DNA from: Alphaproteobacteria bacterium
GTDB taxonomy: Bacteria > Pseudomonadota > Alphaproteobacteria > Elsterales > Elsteraceae
NCBI GenBank assembly: GCA_004292755.1
Contig: RDXE01000025.1
Coordinates: 248,001-312,000, forward strand
Direction of reading: 5' to 3'
DNA: 64,000 nucleotides
Under the pieces are notes generated by a model. It made no database searches. It had not been told where the DNA came from and saw nothing but the letters and a program-made list of their open reading frames with translations. Shown here in pieces: positions 56,106 to 64,000 of this stretch. How positions within the stretch are numbered: the first letter of the stretch is position 1; every line of letters begins with the position of its first letter. The position numbers and the translations under genes were made by a program.

Positions 56106-57341
56106 ATGAGCGATCAAACCCTGCCCAATTCCGCCTCGCCTCGCCCTGCTGCGTCTCAGGATGCAGCCATTATTGCGCTGGTGGGCTCGGCCCATTTCTT
56201 CAGCCATTTCTTTCAATTGGCGCTGCCAGCGCTGTTCCCGCTGCTGCGACCGGAGTTGGGGGTCAGCTACACCCAGCTTGGGTTGGTCATGACGCTGTTC
56301 TACAGCGTCTCCGGCGTGCTGCAGGCGTTCGCGGGCATCCTGGTGGATCGTTATGGCGGCCATCGGTTGATCGTGTTCGGCGTTTCAACCATGGCGCTTG
56401 CCACGGCTGGAATGGCCTTTGCCACTGATTACTGGATGCTGCTGGCGTTGGTCACAGTGTCGGCAATTGGAAACTCCATCTTCCACCCGGCTGACTTGTC
56501 GATCCTGTCGCTGAAGGTCTCCAAGGCGCGGATGGGGCGGGGATTCAGTGTCCACCAACTGTCTGGCACCCTTGGCTATGCCACCTCCCCCGCGATTGGG
56601 TTGGCTCTGGCAACGGCGTTTGATTGGCGCACAGCACTGCTGGGGCTGTCGCTCGCGGGCTTGGTTGCAGTGGCGATTCTGGTGCGCGCTGCACCGCTGC
56701 TGGACACCAGTGACCGCCGTCAGGCGACTGCGACAAGCTCTGAGGCGGCCAGCTTCTTCCAACTGTTCAGCTATCCAGCCATTTTCCTGGGCTTTGCGTA
56801 CTTCCTGACCACAGCCGCGGCGGGCAAGGCCGTGGACACGCTGGGCGTCAGCGCGCTGTCCAAGATGTATGAGTTGCCGCTGGCAACCCTGGCTTGGGGG
56901 GTGACTGTCTACCTGCTGGGCAGTTCCGCTGGCATTCTAGCTGGTGGTGTGCTCGCCGACCGGACGGAGCGTCACGACTTGGTTGCTGTGGGCGGCCTGG
57001 CGTTGGCGGCCTCGCTGGTCCTGCCGATCGCCTCTGGCTCGATGCCGTTTGTACTGACCCTGGTGCTGCTGGCAGCCACGGGCTTTGCAGCCGGAGCAAC
57101 CGGCCCCTCGCGCGATTTGTTAATCCGCGGGGCCTCGCCCAAGGGGGCGACCGGCAAGGTGTTTGGCTTGGTCTATTGCGGGCTAGACGCAGGCTCCGCC
57201 CTGTCGCCTTTCGTGTTCGGCCTGCTCCTGGATCGCGGGATGCCAACTGCATTGTTTGCGGGCATGGCTATCCTCTATGCCGTCACCATCACAACCGCCC
57301 TAGCGGTCAAGCGCCAAGCCGTGCAGCAGGCCGCGGAGTAA
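56106..57341 (+). CDS. MFS transporter (fosmidomycin-resistance-like)
   Basis: 411-residue 12-helix major-facilitator protein. SAHFFSHFFQLALPALFPLL, GLVMTLFYSVSGVLQAFAG, LVDRYGGHRLIVFGVSTMAL, NSIFHPADLSILSLKVSKAR and GRGFSVHQLSGTLGYATSPA resemble the FSR subfamily. A drug or metabolite role cannot be fixed. It is convergent with the RTX gene, whose stop is 12 nt away. Confidence 0.88.
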   Translation: MSDQTLPNSASPRPAASQDAAIIALVGSAHFFSHFFQLALPALFPLLRPELGVSYTQLGLVMTLFYSVSGVLQAFAGILVDRYGGHRLIVFGVSTMALATAGMAFATDYWMLLALVTVSAIGNSIFHPADLSILSLKVSKARMGRGFSVHQLSGTLGYATSPAIGLALATAFDWRTALLGLSLAGLVAVAILVRAAPLLDTSDRRQATATSSEAASFFQLFSYPAIFLGFAYFLTTAAAGKAVDTLGVSALSKMYELPLATLAWGVTVYLLGSSAGILAGGVLADRTERHDLVAVGGLALAASLVLPIASGSMPFVLTLVLLAATGFAAGATGPSRDLLIRGASPKGATGKVFGLVYCGLDAGSALSPFVFGLLLDRGMPTALFAGMAILYAVTITTALAVKRQAVQQAAE

Positions 57342-57353
57342 CGCCATCCGTGG

Positions 57354-60338
57354 TTACGCGATGTCGGCAGCCACGAGCGCAGTGGTGGTGCCGACAATCG
57401 TCAGCGTGATGTTGGAGAAGGTGTAGACCAACCCATTGGTGCCGATCACGGGCGCGCCCATCGCGGTCAGTCCGGCAGCGCCAGTCCAAGCGCCATTCAT
57501 GTAGGTTAAATTGATCAGGTCGGTTCCTGGTGTGAAGTCGGCAACAAGAATTGCGCCAGTGCTCATCACCCGGAAGAGATCGTTGCCATTGCCGCCCCAG
57601 GCAATATCACCATCGCGCAGGGACAGATCATCGCTGCCATCGCCACCGATCAAGAAGTCCTGCACGAAGTCAGTGCCGCCGGTGATGGTATCGTTGTCGG
57701 CACCGCCGTCCAAAACATCGGTGTCATCACCACCATCCAGACTGTCCGCCCCAGCACCACCGACGATACTGTCGTCGCCAGCGTCTCCCGACAGGCTGTC
57801 AGCGCCGTTCTGACCATACAGAAGGTCCGCACCAGTGCCGCCGGTGGCAAGGTCGTTCTGATCGCCGCCGACGATCACGTCGTTATCCATGCCGCCATGA
57901 AGGGTGTCGGCATCAACCCCGCCGAACAAACTGTCGGCGCCATTACCGCCGGTGAGCACATTGGTGCCAAGTTCACCCACAAGCACATCAGCGCCGTCGG
58001 CACCATCCAGCGTATCACCACCGGTGCCGCCAAACATGGTGTCAGCCAGGGTGCCGCCCGTGATCTTGTCGTTGCCGCTTTCACCGAGATAGGTGCGGGC
58101 AGTCGCACTGCCCGCAGACACGATGAAGCTTCCCCCTCCTTGCAGCAGAACTTCCTCAACATCGGAAAACAGCGCTAGTGCTCCAAGGTCGATGGTGCCG
58201 CCACCAGTCAACACCACACGATCTGTCCCGCCAGAGAGACCAAACTGCTGGGTGTTGCTGGCGACGTCGGCCAGACTGGCGACAAAGGTATCGTTTCCAT
58301 TCCCAGGGGATCCGAGCCCAATCAGAGACTTGCCTGCCGGCAGGGTTATGCTGTTCCCACCAACACCGGAAATCACTCGTTCAACGCCGAGCAGCAAGAC
58401 CCCCGCAAACGTGGTGGAGCCGTGAACGATCAGATCGTCGGTCCCGGCAGCGTCCAAATCAATCGAGGCCAGTCCTGTCAGCTGTGCAGCGGTGAGTGTC
58501 AGGCTATTACTGTTATTCGTTGGAACCTCAATTGTGTCGATTCCAGCCATGCTGATGGGTGGGGAAGCCAGATTTGGCGTGTGAAAGGACAGGCGCAGCA
58601 CGTCACCAGTGCCGGGGCCACCGTCGATGGTGTCATTCACAAGGTCAGTGGCGGCGGTATAAACAATCAGATCATTGCCATCGCCGCCGTCCAGCCGGTC
58701 ACCCGACGCGCTGCCGTACAGGGTATCAGCGCCTTGACCGCCGAACTGAGTGTCGGCCAGGGCGCCCCCACTCAACGTATCAGCACCCGTGCTGCCGATG
58801 TAGTTCAGCGACTGCGTGTTGCTGGCTTTGAAGTGCACAGTATTGGCACCAAACGCCTGCACATCCTCCGCTCCCGTGACCGTGGCAAAGGTGGAGAAGT
58901 CAATCGTGCCACCGCCCGTGATTTCCAGGCGATCCGCGGTTCCCGCGCCGAAGTTAAAGGTCTGCACCCCGGAGATAACATCGGCGGCCGCTGCTCGGAT
59001 CACATCGGAATTGCCAGCGGTCCCCTCAGCCTGCAGCGTGACACCGGTGGGTAGCACCAGCAGATTATTCGCGGTGCCAAGGCGCAGAATCTCAATGCTG
59101 GTCAGGGTGCGGGTGGAAAAGTCACCATGGCCGCTGTTAACCACCACGAGATCTGTGCCAGCGCCCCCTTTGATCGCCACCACATCGGCTAACACCGCTG
59201 GGGTGAGCGAGAGCGCAAATCCACCGGCATGGGTGCCGACGATGGTTTCCACGGTGTTGAAGACTGTCGCCGTACCAAGATCAATATTGGCATCGTCGAA
59301 CTGCAGAGTATCAGCATTGGCGCCGCCAACGATGTGCTCACCTGCAGCCCAATCACCGACGCCAATCAGGATCAGGTCATTGTCCGTTTGACCATGGATC
59401 GTGTCGGCACCGGCACCACCGATCAGCGTATCGTCGTTGGCGCCGCCAATCACGAAGTCGGCGCCTGCTCCCCCCTCAACACTGTCGCTGCCAGCACCAC
59501 CATCAAGGGTCTCGGCCCCAGTGCCGCCGATCAGAGTTTCCGCACCTGCGGACCCAACCACCGAGCCGTTGAAGGCGACCGACAGTTTGATTGCGCCAGC
59601 AGAGATCGATTCCCGCACAATGCTGGCGGCAGTCAGGCTGCCCAAGGTGATATCGACCATGCCAGTGGAGGCTGCGCCGATCTTCAGCGTGCCGGTGGCG
59701 AGGTTGACATGGTTCAGGCTGTCGAAATCAGCCATCTGGTTGATGGTAACGGCGATCGGCGACGCCCGGCGCGGGTTGACCACCAAGCTCTCAACACCAA
59801 CGAGATCCATAGTGGCGCCAAGGGTGACACTCGCCTCGTCACCAATTACGTAAATTGTGTCAAAACTGCTGCCACCATTAATTGTTGCCGTTGCAAGATG
59901 CGTGGCATTGAACACATCAATGGTATCAGCACCAGTGCCAGCCGTGATGTTGGCATTGGCAACAGTTAAGGACTTCGTATCTCCAGCAAGATCTGTATAG
60001 TTACCGACACCAGCAAAGTTGCCAGTACCATTAACGATGCCCAGAAAAAAGTTTGATATCGATCGATTGATGTTTACACCACTGACAATCACTTCACTAA
60101 CGCTACTGTTCATCAGCACAAAACTATTGAAGCTGGGGTGTGCGGCGATCCTGCCCCCTAAATGACTGATCGTATCGGTTAAGTTGCCTTGAATGGTAAC
60201 TTCGTTTGGTGTGCTCTCGCTAGCAACGAAGGTGAACGTTTCCAGTACGGACACGCCCGCCCCGGTGCGCCCACCCAACACAAACGTGTCTCCGGCGGAG
60301 GGGTTCGACGTCGGGGTGAATTTGAGCGAGTTGTACAC
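57354..60338 (-). CDS. Large RTX (hemolysin-type calcium-binding) repeat protein
   Basis: 994-residue protein without a Sec signal, so a type I secretion substrate by family rule. The N-terminal ~230 residues contain parallel-beta-like segments (SNFFLGIVNGTGNFAGVGNY). RTX nonapeptide blocks follow at three places: AGAETLIGGTGAETLDGGAG, SDSVEGGAGADFVIGGANDD, then GDRLDGGDGNDLIVY and, after ~residue 760, the long array GGTLADTMFGGTGGDTLDGA to GGDGSDDLSLRDGD. The C terminus (VYTFSNITLTIVGTTTALVA) would be the export signal. The start is GTG 60338 or GTG 60344 after AGGAGG. One line near the start (60061-60120) has 42% GC. No T1SS transporter lies in the window. Confidence 0.93.
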   Translation of the reverse strand: MYNSLKFTPTSNPSAGDTFVLGGRTGAGVSVLETFTFVASESTPNEVTIQGNLTDTISHLGGRIAAHPSFNSFVLMNSSVSEVIVSGVNINRSISNFFLGIVNGTGNFAGVGNYTDLAGDTKSLTVANANITAGTGADTIDVFNATHLATATINGGSSFDTIYVIGDEASVTLGATMDLVGVESLVVNPRRASPIAVTINQMADFDSLNHVNLATGTLKIGAASTGMVDITLGSLTAASIVRESISAGAIKLSVAFNGSVVGSAGAETLIGGTGAETLDGGAGSDSVEGGAGADFVIGGANDDTLIGGAGADTIHGQTDNDLILIGVGDWAAGEHIVGGANADTLQFDDANIDLGTATVFNTVETIVGTHAGGFALSLTPAVLADVVAIKGGAGTDLVVVNSGHGDFSTRTLTSIEILRLGTANNLLVLPTGVTLQAEGTAGNSDVIRAAAADVISGVQTFNFGAGTADRLEITGGGTIDFSTFATVTGAEDVQAFGANTVHFKASNTQSLNYIGSTGADTLSGGALADTQFGGQGADTLYGSASGDRLDGGDGNDLIVYTAATDLVNDTIDGGPGTGDVLRLSFHTPNLASPPISMAGIDTIEVPTNNSNSLTLTAAQLTGLASIDLDAAGTDDLIVHGSTTFAGVLLLGVERVISGVGGNSITLPAGKSLIGLGSPGNGNDTFVASLADVASNTQQFGLSGGTDRVVLTGGGTIDLGALALFSDVEEVLLQGGGSFIVSAGSATARTYLGESGNDKITGGTLADTMFGGTGGDTLDGADGADVLVGELGTNVLTGGNGADSLFGGVDADTLHGGMDNDVIVGGDQNDLATGGTGADLLYGQNGADSLSGDAGDDSIVGGAGADSLDGGDDTDVLDGGADNDTITGGTDFVQDFLIGGDGSDDLSLRDGDIAWGGNGNDLFRVMSTGAILVADFTPGTDLINLTYMNGAWTGAAGLTAMGAPVIGTNGLVYTFSNITLTIVGTTTALVAADIA

Positions 60339-60469
60339 GCGCACTCTCCTCCTCGGGCTGGCAACGCCAGAACCTCGTGAACAAACCTAATGCTTACTGC
60401 ACGGAACAACCAACCGCGACGTATCACAACCAACCAGACGATCTACGCAGCACCGTCTAGACACCCGCC

Positions 60470-61369
60470 TCAGTGGGCAAGGATGGTTTCCACCAGGGCC
60501 GCAACGGCTGCCGCCTCCTCAACCCGCGCTAGCGGGTGCGGCTTCGTGCCGTCAACCAAGTCAACCAGCGCCGCCACCTGACTGGTCAGGGCGGGGCGCC
60601 GGTCTTCCACGACACCGTCGCGAACGAACCGGTACCAATCCGCAATTCCCGCCGCCCCAGCGCTGCCAACCACGTCGAACCGATTGTCATCGGCCAGCGA
60701 CCCGCCAATGGCCGCGTCCACAGTCAGGGACGTCTCGCCAAAGCGCAGGGTCGCTTCAACCTGCACCTCCATCCCCTGCGCGTCCCGCACAACAGTGGCC
60801 GACAGCACGCGACCGGGGCCAAACAAACGGTGAGCGAGAAACAGGAAGTGAGAGCCCACCTCGCGCAGGAACCCACCCTCCTGGGGCGCCGCCAACCACG
60901 CTGACGCCCCCGCCTGCCAGGGCCGTGGCCAAGCAGCGAAGCGCAGACGCAGATGGGCCGAGAGGTCAGCGCCCAAGGCCCCCGATGCCACCAGGGCAGC
61001 AAGGCGCTGGGTGACCTCGGCTGTGGCAAAGGGGAAATTCACCGCCGCCCGCGCTTGCCCTGTGGCCTCGGCCAGCTGCTGCGCCTCTACTGGGTCAGCT
61101 GTCAGCGGCTTCTCACAAAACACGGCCTTGCCCGCGGCCAGCGCTGCCAGCAATTGCGCACCATGAGCAGCCGGAGGCGAGGCGATGTAGACCAACTCCA
61201 CCTCTGGCAGGGCCAGCAGAGCATCGACATCCGGCACCCGCGCCACGCCGGGTACCTCGCCCGCGGCGGGATCGAACCCAGCGACCACCTGAAATCCGCC
61301 ATGCTCGCGCAGGGCGGCCAGCATGCGGTGCCCCATGATGCCCAACCCGATAAGGCCAACCCCGATCAT
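60470..61369 (-). CDS. Gfo/Idh/MocA-family oxidoreductase
   Basis: 299-residue NAD(P)-dependent dehydrogenase. MIGVGLIGLGIMGHRMLAAL binds the cofactor, FCEKPLTADPVEAQQLAEAT carries the Lys-Pro of the EKP motif, and GGFLREVGSHFLFLAHRLFG carries the catalytic-His region. Members act on sugars and related polyols; the substrate is unknown. ATG 61369 is preceded by GGAGGGGG and overlaps the pdeM stop (ATGA), so it is co-translated with pdeM. Confidence 0.93.
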   Translation of the reverse strand: MIGVGLIGLGIMGHRMLAALREHGGFQVVAGFDPAAGEVPGVARVPDVDALLALPEVELVYIASPPAAHGAQLLAALAAGKAVFCEKPLTADPVEAQQLAEATGQARAAVNFPFATAEVTQRLAALVASGALGADLSAHLRLRFAAWPRPWQAGASAWLAAPQEGGFLREVGSHFLFLAHRLFGPGRVLSATVVRDAQGMEVQVEATLRFGETSLTVDAAIGGSLADDNRFDVVGSAGAAGIADWYRFVRDGVVEDRRPALTSQVAALVDLVDGTKPHPLARVEEAAAVAALVETILAH

Positions 61370-62124
61370 CTGTCCCCCTCCGACGTCACAACGCGCTGCG
61401 ATGGTCCCGCCCGTGTGGCAGACCACCGATAGGGTGCGCTGCGCGTGTTGACTGGACGCTCCAGCCGCTCGGCTGCAAGGCGGCTTACGCGATCACGCCC
61501 GCACATCAAGACCTCGAACGCAGGGCCGATCACACGGGCGAGCGCGGGGTCCCGGACATCCAATCCGCCGGTGAAGCTGCCAAAGGCGGGCAGGATTAGG
61601 TGCCGCGGCGTGAGCACGAAACAGCGCCGGGCGACGGAGCCGCCGCGCACCCAAACCCGTGCCTTCGGGTGCCAGTGACCCGAAACCTCGCCCATCGCAC
61701 CGCTGGCATCGTGGCGGAACGACAGCGGACCGATCTCGGCACTGCTTGCGATTTGCCCGCCCCAGGGCCCCTTCGGCTCCGGATCGTGATTGCCAACCAG
61801 CCATAGCCAGTCGAGCCGACGCACCAGTGCCGCCAGGCGCTCTGCAACAGAAGGGTCGATCCGGTGATGAGCATTGCGGTCATGGAAGCTGTCGCCCAGG
61901 GCCAACACCCGTTGCGGCTGCAGGCGGCTGACCACGCCTTCCAGCTGCAGCACTGTCGCCAAGGTATCGTAGGGGGGCAGCGGGACACCGCGCGCAGCAA
62001 AGGCCGAGCCTTTTTCAAAGTGAAGGTCGGCCACAGCCAGCACACGCTGCTGCGGCCACCACAGCGCCCCCTCGGGCGTGGCGACCAAATCAGCGTGATG
62101 AAAGCGAAACGGCAGATCGACCAT
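61366..62124 (-). CDS. pdeM: PdeM-type metallophosphoesterase
   Basis: 252-residue calcineurin-like phosphoesterase of the 'ligase-associated DNA damage response endonuclease' PdeM group. Metal-binding motifs run in order: VADLHFEKGSAF, ALGDSFHDRNAHH, LVGNHDPEPKGPW and VSGHWHPKARVW. Family partners are an LHR-type helicase, a ligase and an exonuclease; none is in this window. ATG 62124 is chosen over a TTG at 62154. Divergent from the GNAT gene. Confidence 0.88.
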   Translation of the reverse strand: MVDLPFRFHHADLVATPEGALWWPQQRVLAVADLHFEKGSAFAARGVPLPPYDTLATVLQLEGVVSRLQPQRVLALGDSFHDRNAHHRIDPSVAERLAALVRRLDWLWLVGNHDPEPKGPWGGQIASSAEIGPLSFRHDASGAMGEVSGHWHPKARVWVRGGSVARRCFVLTPRHLILPAFGSFTGGLDVRDPALARVIGPAFEVLMCGRDRVSRLAAERLERPVNTRSAPYRWSATRAGPSQRVVTSEGDR

Positions 62125-62216
62125 ACCGCTTGGGCGTCCCCCGAATGGCGCCAAAACACAAGCGCAAACTCACTCCGATTGACGCGCATGGGCGACTGAC
62201 GGCACCGTCCCGACCC

Positions 62217-62732
62217 ATGACTGACTGGTTGCTGCGCCCCGCCCGTGATGGCGACGCCGACGATGTGATCGCCGTGATCTCACGTTGCTTTGACCTTTAC
62301 CCCGGCTGCGTCACCGATGTGGATGGCGAAATGCCGGAGCTTCGGCGAATCGCCTCCGCCTACACCGACGTCGATGGGGCGATCTGGGTGATCGAACAGA
62401 GGAGCCGCGTGGTCGCCTTGATCGGCATCGCCGAGGCGGCCGCCCGCCCTGGCACAGGCCGGGGAATGGAGATTCATCGGCTATATGTCGATCCCGATAC
62501 AAGACGACAGGGCTTTGGCCGCCTGCTGCTGAGCGAGGCAGAGCGATACGCCGTCACGCGCGGCGCCCGCTTCCTGGAGGCGTGGAGCGACATTCGCTTC
62601 ACCGATGCCCATCGGCTGTATGAGCGGATGGGCTATCGGCGCCGACCCGAAATCCGCATTCTTGGCGACTTATCCAACAGCGCTGAATACCATTTCGACA
62701 AACTTAGTCTAGCAGAGGCCGCTAGCCGGTAG
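62217..62732 (+). CDS. GNAT-family N-acetyltransferase
   Basis: 171-residue acetyltransferase. LLRPARDGDADDVIAVISRC is the usual start, and MEIHRLYVDPDTRRQGFGRL followed by LLSEAERYAVTRGARFLEAW is motif A (acetyl-CoA-binding Q-x-x-G-x-G/A). HRLYERMGYRRRPEIRIL is motif B. The substrate is unknown. ATG 62217 gives the standard N terminus. Confidence 0.92.
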   Translation: MTDWLLRPARDGDADDVIAVISRCFDLYPGCVTDVDGEMPELRRIASAYTDVDGAIWVIEQRSRVVALIGIAEAAARPGTGRGMEIHRLYVDPDTRRQGFGRLLLSEAERYAVTRGARFLEAWSDIRFTDAHRLYERMGYRRRPEIRILGDLSNSAEYHFDKLSLAEAASR

Positions 62733-62794
62733 ACGGGCTGCCACCCACCACGTCACAGTGCGGCGGGAGTTGTAGCAGAGCTATGACGGCATAG

Positions 62795-64000
62795 ATGGCA
62801 CGGCCCGAATACTTGAGCACGCGGATGGCCGCAGACCTGGAACGCCGGATCGGCGTTCCGGTGAGCCACGCGGCTGTGCCAACCGATGGATCAGCCGATC
62901 TGCAGCGGCTGGACGGCGCGCTGGTTGCGATTTCCGCCGACCGCGCCGTCGTACTGCCGCCGGTGGAACCAGACACGCCGATGCCCTGGGGCGATGGCAG
63001 CTTGCTGCCGATCTGGATCGACAGTCTGGTGGCCCTGACCGATGGACCCGTGATCGCCGTGGATATCCCGGCGCCCAACGGCGTGGCTGACATCTCGGGC
63101 TCGGTGCGGCTCCACCGTCCGCGCGGCCAACCGCTTGGGACGGCGCTGCGCCGGGGCGATCTGGTGGTGCCGATCACCGACGCTATTCTGCAATTGCGCG
63201 ATGGCACGGGGCTGCATGTGCTGGCAGGATCCCGCCTGCTGATGGCACCCGCTGGTGCCGGGGCAGTGGTTGCGGTGCTGTTGTCCGGCATGGCACGCCT
63301 CACCGGCAGCGGCATGATCGAAAGCCCGCTTGGCCAGATTGTCTGGCATCAAGTTGACGCCACTGTGCGCCTTGACCCCGTCGCCTCGGTTGAGTCGCAG
63401 GTGGAAGTGGTGCGCTGGCATCATCCCGAAGGGTTCATCGCTGCGGGCGCCGCCCGCGCCCTGCCCCACGCCCGCGGGCTGTGCTGGCAGCAGCGCGAGT
63501 GGCACGTGGTCACAGCAGCGCCCCCTCCCTCGCCCTTCAGCACGCCGCCTGTGCTGGAAGATGCACCACCCCCCGCGCCGGTCGCGCCAATGGGGATGGA
63601 CATGGCCCCGCTGCCAGCGCCAACCACGTGGCAAGACCCGCCGCCCCCACCGCCGGCGCAGGCACCGACCGGCCGTGCCCAGTCGCCCCCAGCAGCCGAG
63701 CGCGGCAGCATTGCCGCCCCAGCACCGCGCACACCCGAGGCACCGGCCAATCGACCGCTCGACCCCCTGCCGCAGCGAACCCGCCCCCAGCGCACCCAGC
63801 CGACGGCCCCCGCGCCGCAGCCTGCCCCACCCGCGTCCCGCGTTCCGGCGCGCGTTCGCCTGGAGGTGCAAAATGGTGTGCTGGAGTGCCAGCCCATGTT
63901 AGGGGTGTCAGTGACTGGCAATGCCTCCAAAAAGCTGCAGCTGGTCGGGTCGCTGGGTGATGTTAATCGTGTGATCGCCACGCTGCGCGTTGGCGGGATC
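62795..64000 (+). CDS. FecR/cadherin-like surface protein (3' truncated by window)
   Basis: Open from ATG 62795 to the window edge with no stop (402 codons). Residues ~115-200 form a FecR-like domain (LRRGDLVVPITDAILQLRDG, TGLHVLAGSRLLMAPAGAGA, SGMARLTGSGMIESPLGQIV). Residues ~236-350 are Pro-rich (APPPSPFSTPPVLEDAPPPA). From ~353 a cadherin-like start appears (VRLEVQNGVLECQPMLGVSV, TGNASKKLQLVGSLGDVNRV, IATLRVGG). This order suggests a large adhesin or surface protein whose body lies beyond the window. The ATG has no strong ribosome site; another at 62825 is possible. It is not a shadow frame: minus-strand frames opposite it lack family motifs. Confidence 0.72.
   Translation, partial: MARPEYLSTRMAADLERRIGVPVSHAAVPTDGSADLQRLDGALVAISADRAVVLPPVEPDTPMPWGDGSLLPIWIDSLVALTDGPVIAVDIPAPNGVADISGSVRLHRPRGQPLGTALRRGDLVVPITDAILQLRDGTGLHVLAGSRLLMAPAGAGAVVAVLLSGMARLTGSGMIESPLGQIVWHQVDATVRLDPVASVESQVEVVRWHHPEGFIAAGAARALPHARGLCWQQREWHVVTAAPPPSPFSTPPVLEDAPPPAPVAPMGMDMAPLPAPTTWQDPPPPPPAQAPTGRAQSPPAAERGSIAAPAPRTPEAPANRPLDPLPQRTRPQRTQPTAPAPQPAPPASRVPARVRLEVQNGVLECQPMLGVSVTGNASKKLQLVGSLGDVNRVIATLRVGGI

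Noticed and set aside
57650-60000. Glycine/aspartate-rich DNA repeats in the RTX gene as a repeat locus
   Set aside because: They are the coded calcium-binding nonapeptides, part of one long frame.
62891-63871. Minus-strand frame at the right edge
   Set aside because: Gly/Arg-rich with no motif; the plus strand is an open frame of 402 codons with a FecR-like domain.

Overview
The window is GC-rich, densely coded chromosomal DNA, very probably from a motile Gram-negative alphaproteobacterium. The gene set and order support this: flhF/flhG polar-flagellum genes, CheZ, sfsA-map-radC, lgt with a MidA-type methyltransferase and pgeF, and ubiK-YbjN-proC. A Rhodospirillales/Azospirillales-like host is a reasonable guess, but I cannot fix a genus. 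Most long open frames opposite real genes are GC-driven shadows and were left out.

Layout. (1) 1-4830: end of a flagellar operon (flhA 3' part, flhF, flhG, a Pro/Ala-rich FliK-like protein). (2) 4781-13259: an XRE regulator facing a small membrane protein, a class III nucleotide cyclase, small membrane proteins, an orphan efflux outer-membrane lipoprotein, a DsrE-like protein, pth and rplY. (3) 13382-21677: a chemoreceptor, an ALDH7-type dehydrogenase, a DUF599 membrane protein, a small secreted repeat protein that looks like a 7(1) 'septoil knot' protein, and a divergent 1026-residue exported DUF3616 protein. (4) 21731-27482: radC, map, sfsA, ggt, then a broken BglII/BstYI-type restriction endonuclease and a MoaB/CinA-type protein. 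(5) 27655-33523: LysR/DMT pair, tRNA-Leu(UAA), hydrolase lipoprotein, msrA, a double-CDGSH protein, a SRAP protein and prs. (6) 33700-38218: a tightly overlapping minus-strand envelope operon, hldD-lgt-midA-pgeF-tiny ORF-lipoprotein. (7) 38474-46443: a second chemoreceptor, ubiK, YbjN, proC, a WD40-cytochrome c fusion, a PNPOx-like protein, a TylF-type methyltransferase, a TPR protein and cheZ. (8) 46638-57341: ettA, an ammonium transporter fused to a histidine kinase, two SPINDLY/OGT-type glycosyltransferases with low GC, ampG, a rhomboid protease and an MFS transporter. (9) 57354-64000: a large RTX protein, a Gfo/Idh/MocA oxidoreductase, pdeM, a GNAT protein and the 5' part of a FecR/cadherin-like surface protein running off the window.

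How it fits together. Motility and sensing (flagellar genes, two chemoreceptors, CheZ, a cyclase, Amt-kinase) sit beside envelope maintenance (hldD, lgt, pgeF, ampG, rhomboid) and a set of secreted or surface proteins (septoil-knot protein, DUF3616 protein, RTX protein, FecR/cadherin protein). The glycosyltransferases and the TylF-like methyltransferase could modify flagellin or surface glycans, but that is inference.

The most notable items are the septoil-knot gene, whose near-identical protein repeats are written with divergent synonymous codons; the Amt-histidine kinase fusion with its transport histidines kept; the decayed restriction enzyme; the possible polyproline leader in front of flhF; and a 23-codon ORF coupled between pgeF and a lipoprotein gene. 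I found no CRISPR array, prophage, insertion sequence or intact defence island.
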